A DNA stretch of 10,653 bases from an uncultured Collinsella sp. (GTDB taxonomy: Bacteria > Actinomycetota > Coriobacteriia > Coriobacteriales > Coriobacteriaceae). The notes beneath the pieces were generated by a model, which searched no databases, was not told the origin of the DNA, and saw nothing but the letters and a program-made list of their open reading frames with translations. The DNA is taken from the NCBI GenBank assembly GCA_900547345.1, contig URGG01000069.1, positions 1-10,653 of the forward strand. Reading direction: 5' to 3'. Below are positions 7,874 through 10,653 of this stretch, piece after piece. The position numbers and the translations under genes are program-made. Position 1 is the stretch's first letter; each line of letters opens with the position of its first letter.

Positions 7874-10120
7874 ATGATGGGATCAAACGTGAGCGATACA
7901 AAGCTAAAGCCAACGGCTAAAAAGCCCGCTACCCGTAAAGCCGCCCCGCACGCACCGGAGCTCTCCAAGGACGATGTCTACCTGTTTGGCATTGGTATGT
8001 GGGAGCGCAGCTGGGAAAAGATGGGCGCGCACCCCGACACGCAGCAGCGCACGCGCGGCTGGCGCTTTTGTGTTTGGGCGCCCGACGTAAAAAGTGTCCA
8101 TGTCATTGGCGAATTTAACGACTGGGATGAACAAGCCAACCCGCTGGTGCCCGTGCATACGAGCGCTATTTGGGAAGGCTTTATTCCTGGTGCCGAGCAG
8201 GGCCAGCTCTATAAATACCTCATCGAGACCAACGAGGGCGAAAAGCTCTACAAGGCCGATCCGTACGCCTTTAAGGCCGAGTGTCCTCCGGGCACCGCGA
8301 GCGTGCTGTGGACCCTCGATGGCTACAAGTGGAACGACGCCGCGTGGCTCAAGCGCCGCGCCGGCCACAACCATATGTCGCAGCCGCTTAACATCTACGA
8401 GGTGCATATTGGCTCGTGGAAGCGCCACGGCGACGCACCACAGGGCGAGCCGGATGAGTACGGCAACTACCCCGGCCCCATGGATCCCTTCCCCGCGCAG
8501 CGCGGCGAGTTTTACACCTACGACGACCTGTCGGTGGAGCTCGTGGACTACGTGCGCGACATGGGCTACACGCATATCGAGGTCATGCCGCTTATGGAGC
8601 ATCCCTTCGATGGCTCCTGGGGCTACCAGACGACCGGCTACTACGCCGCCACGTCGCGCTACGGCAACCCGCAGCAGCTCATGCACTTTATCGATGCGTG
8701 CCACGAGGCGAGCATCGGCGTGATCATGGACTGGGTGCCCGGCGGTTTTTGCGCCGACTCCCACGGCCTTGCCACCTTTAACGGCCACATGCTGTTTGAG
8801 CACGAGATTCACCCCAACTGGGGCACGCACAAGTTCGATTTCGCCCGCGGCGAGGTCCGCTCCTTCCTGGTCTCCAACGTGCTGTATTGGCTCGAGAACT
8901 TCCACGTTGACGGCATTCGCATGGACGGCGTGTCCAGTATGCTGTACCTCAACTTTGGCATCGATGATCCCGGCCAAAAGAAGTTCAACAAATACGGTAC
9001 CGAGGAGGACCTGGACGCCAGCGCGTTTATCCGCCAGGTCAACTGCGCCGTGGAGGCCCACTTCCCTGACGTGATGATGATGGCCGAGGAGTCCACCGCG
9101 TGGCCGCTCGTGACCTACCCGCCGCAGGACGGCGGCCTGGGCTTCCACTATAAGTGGGACATGGGCTGGATGAACGACACCCTGCACTACATGCAGACCG
9201 ATTTTCCATGGCGCCCCGGCAACCACGGCCTGCTCACGTTCTCCATCATGTATGCCTTTACCGAGAACTTTATTTGCCCGCTGAGCCATGACGAGGTCGT
9301 GCACGGCAAGTGCTCGCTGATCGGCCGTATGCCGGGTGACTGGTGGCGCCAGTTTGCCGGTCTGCGCACGCTCGCCTTCTACCAGATGACGCACCCCGGT
9401 GCCAAGCTCAACTTTATGGGCAACGAGATCGGCCAGTTTATTGAGTGGCGCTATTACGAGTCCATCCAGTGGTTCCTGACCGAGGAGTACGAGACCCACC
9501 GTCATCATCAGGCGTTTATCAAGGCGCTCAACCACCTGTACACCGCTGAGCCCGCTCTGTACGAGCGCGGCTACACCGACGACGGCTTCACCTGGATCGA
9601 CGCGGACAACTCCAAGCAGTCCATCGTGAGCTTTGTGCGCCAGGGTGAGGACGTCGATGACGATCTGGTGATCCTGATCAACTTTGACCCGGCGAGTTAC
9701 GAGAGCTTCCGCGTGGGTGTGCCGCGCGAGGGTGACTGGGAGGTCATCTTTGATTCCGACCGTCTCGAGTTTGGCGGTAGCGGCTATGCCGGCGAGGAGC
9801 CCTACACCTGCTCGAGCGAGCCCTATCCCTGGAACGGGCAGATGGACTCCATCGAGATCAAGGTGCCCGGCTTGGCAGGCGTGGTGCTTAAGCGCCGCGG
9901 TCCCAGCAGCTACAAGCCGCCTGTGGTTGAGGAGCCCAAGAAGGCGACGCGCAAGCGTGCGTCCTCGGTGAAGCCCAAGACCGCAGCTGCTAAGAAGGCT
10001 CCGGCTAAGGCGAAGGCTGCCAAGCCCGCTGCCAAGGCTTCGGCCAAGTCCACCACGGCCAAGAAGGCTGCTTCCAAGGCCAAGGCAGCTGCCGTTAAGG
10101 ATCCTGCCAAGAAAGCGTAA
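7874..10120 (+). CDS. glgB: 1,4-alpha-glucan branching enzyme
   Basis: GH13 enzyme that cuts alpha-1,4-glucan chains and re-attaches them by alpha-1,6 bonds to make branched storage glucan. From ATG 7874 it has 748 residues. Seen in order: a Lys/Ala/Pro-rich N-terminus (about 9-30); a CBM48-like domain with GWRFCVWAPDVKSVHVIG and FNDW; NIYEVHIGSW opening the GH13 barrel; EVMPLMEHPFDGSWGYQ; nucleophile Asp351 in GIRMDGV; acid/base Glu405 in MMAEESTAW; stabiliser Asp473 in LSHDEVVHGK; and a beta-rich C-terminal domain. Residues 688-748 form a very unusual Lys/Ala tail. The catalytic triad is complete. The start is uncertain: ATG 7874 or 7877, or GTG 7889 (weak GGGA site), and none has a clear Shine-Dalgarno. 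It is followed by glgP after 93 nt, probably one transcript. Confidence 0.95.
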   Translation: MMGSNVSDTKLKPTAKKPATRKAAPHAPELSKDDVYLFGIGMWERSWEKMGAHPDTQQRTRGWRFCVWAPDVKSVHVIGEFNDWDEQANPLVPVHTSAIWEGFIPGAEQGQLYKYLIETNEGEKLYKADPYAFKAECPPGTASVLWTLDGYKWNDAAWLKRRAGHNHMSQPLNIYEVHIGSWKRHGDAPQGEPDEYGNYPGPMDPFPAQRGEFYTYDDLSVELVDYVRDMGYTHIEVMPLMEHPFDGSWGYQTTGYYAATSRYGNPQQLMHFIDACHEASIGVIMDWVPGGFCADSHGLATFNGHMLFEHEIHPNWGTHKFDFARGEVRSFLVSNVLYWLENFHVDGIRMDGVSSMLYLNFGIDDPGQKKFNKYGTEEDLDASAFIRQVNCAVEAHFPDVMMMAEESTAWPLVTYPPQDGGLGFHYKWDMGWMNDTLHYMQTDFPWRPGNHGLLTFSIMYAFTENFICPLSHDEVVHGKCSLIGRMPGDWWRQFAGLRTLAFYQMTHPGAKLNFMGNEIGQFIEWRYYESIQWFLTEEYETHRHHQAFIKALNHLYTAEPALYERGYTDDGFTWIDADNSKQSIVSFVRQGEDVDDDLVILINFDPASYESFRVGVPREGDWEVIFDSDRLEFGGSGYAGEEPYTCSSEPYPWNGQMDSIEIKVPGLAGVVLKRRGPSSYKPPVVEEPKKATRKRASSVKPKTAAAKKAPAKAKAAKPAAKASAKSTTAKKAASKAKAAAVKDPAKKA

Positions 10121-10145
10121 CAAAGGTGTTACCACTGTAATTACC

Positions 10146-10212
10146 CGCCCCGCCGGGGCGTAGGATACAAGTCATAACCGTTCCGGGAGAAACATCCCCG
10201 GGGGAAGGAACG
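10146..10212 (+). other. Structured glgB-glgP spacer with possible masked ribosome binding site
   Basis: The 93-nt spacer holds a compact hairpin CGCCCC-GCC-GGGGCG (10146-10160) with no T-tract, possibly an mRNA-stabilising or processing element. Further on, CGTTCC (10179-10184) can pair with GGAACG (10207-10212), which overlaps the glgP Shine-Dalgarno AAGGA. An inner CCGGG/CCCGG pairing (10183-10187/10197-10201) competes with part of it. Confidence 0.4.
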
Positions 10213-10213
10213 T

Positions 10214-10653
10214 ATGAATAAGATCTTCGACAACAAGCAGGAGTTTACCGAGCTCTATCGCGATGCCGTCATGAGCATCAGCGGCAAGAGCGTCGAGGCC
10301 GCCAGCGACCTCGACCGCTTTAACGCCCTGGCCAAGCTCGTGGCCGAGAAGGCACGCACCGTTGCCACCAAGAGCGACGCCCGCGCCACCGCCGAGGGCA
10401 GGAAGCGCGTGTACTACTTCTCGATCGAGTTTTTGATCGGCCGCCTGCTCGACAACTACCTGCTCAACTTTGGCGTGCGCGACATGGTCGCCGAGGCGCT
10501 CGACGACATGGGCTTCGATCTGTCCGTCATTGAGAACCAGGAGCCCGATCCGGCTCTGGGCAACGGTGGTCTGGGCCGTCTTGCCGCATGCTTCCTGGAT
10601 TCCATGGCAGCCGAGGGCATCGCCGGCTACGGCAACGGCATGCGCTACCGCTA
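10214..10653 (+). CDS. glgP: Glycogen/starch/alpha-glucan phosphorylase, N-terminal part (cut by window edge)
   Basis: Releases glucose-1-phosphate from the non-reducing ends of alpha-1,4-glucan using phosphate and a pyridoxal phosphate cofactor. Only about 146 residues are inside the window; the gene runs off the right edge and the PLP lysine is not included. Seen: YYFSIEFLIGRLLDNYLLNFG, split here as YYFSIEFLIGR at about 67-77 followed by LLDNYLLNFG, then EPDPALGNGGLGRLAACFLD and AGYGNGMRY, the highly conserved N-terminal signature of the GT35 family. The ATG at 10214 has AAGGA about 5 nt upstream and gives the expected short N-terminus before the first conserved block. Pairing with glgB suggests a glycogen turnover operon in which both branching and degradation are expressed together. 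Confidence 0.95.
   Translation, partial: MNKIFDNKQEFTELYRDAVMSISGKSVEAASDLDRFNALAKLVAEKARTVATKSDARATAEGRKRVYYFSIEFLIGRLLDNYLLNFGVRDMVAEALDDMGFDLSVIENQEPDPALGNGGLGRLAACFLDSMAAEGIAGYGNGMRYR

Noticed and set aside
7904..10135. A 743-codon open frame antisense to the whole of glgB
   Set aside because: It lies exactly opposite a strongly conserved gene with an intact catalytic triad. Its composition (Val, Leu, Ala, His and Gly rich, no recognisable domain) is what GC-rich codon bias produces on the opposite strand.
10146..10160. GC hairpin between glgB and glgP as an intrinsic terminator
   Set aside because: It is followed by TAGGATACAAG, not a T-tract, and the adjacent glgP has no clear promoter of its own, so co-transcription is more likely.

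Overview
The window looks like chromosome of a Coriobacteriia actinomycete, most likely Collinsella or a close relative. This is inferred from the GC-rich coding sequence, strong GGAGG-type ribosome binding sites, the gene order and the protein flavour; no 16S or marker gene is present to prove it. It is mostly ordinary core genome, with one interesting regulatory intergenic region.

Left part (about 1-5908, all minus strand). Read in transcription order, a compact cluster runs: ABC-F ATPase, a 98-residue membrane protein, an M50 site-2-type protease, scpA, scpB, a 23S rRNA pseudouridine synthase (RluB type), and cmk (cytidylate kinase, cut by the window edge). Gaps are short, and there are 14-nt overlaps at ABC-F/small protein and scpB/rluB. 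The cluster mixes ribosome function, chromosome segregation (ScpAB are the SMC condensin partners) and nucleotide metabolism.

Middle (5933-6192, minus strand). A tRNA-Ala(GGC) gene has its own good promoter and a clear intrinsic terminator. The terminator lies only about 30 nt before the ABC-F start, and a 12-codon reading frame runs through it. Beyond the tRNA promoter, a long palindrome surrounds the stop codon of the next gene.

Right part. A HAD-family phosphatase and thiamine pyrophosphokinase (thiN) form a two-gene minus-strand unit. Divergent from it, on the plus strand, are glgB (1,4-alpha-glucan branching enzyme) and glgP (glycogen/starch phosphorylase, cut by the right edge). These make branches in, and release glucose-1-phosphate from, storage glucan. 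GlgB carries an unusual 61-residue Lys/Ala-rich C-terminal tail.

The intergenic region between the HAD gene and glgB (7543-7873) is the most information-rich non-coding stretch. It holds at least five copies of a TGGTAAAAC-like element in both orientations, overlapping candidate promoters for both directions, followed by a structured glgB leader with two nested hairpins and no obvious Shine-Dalgarno. No transposon, CRISPR array, phage gene or defence system is visible.
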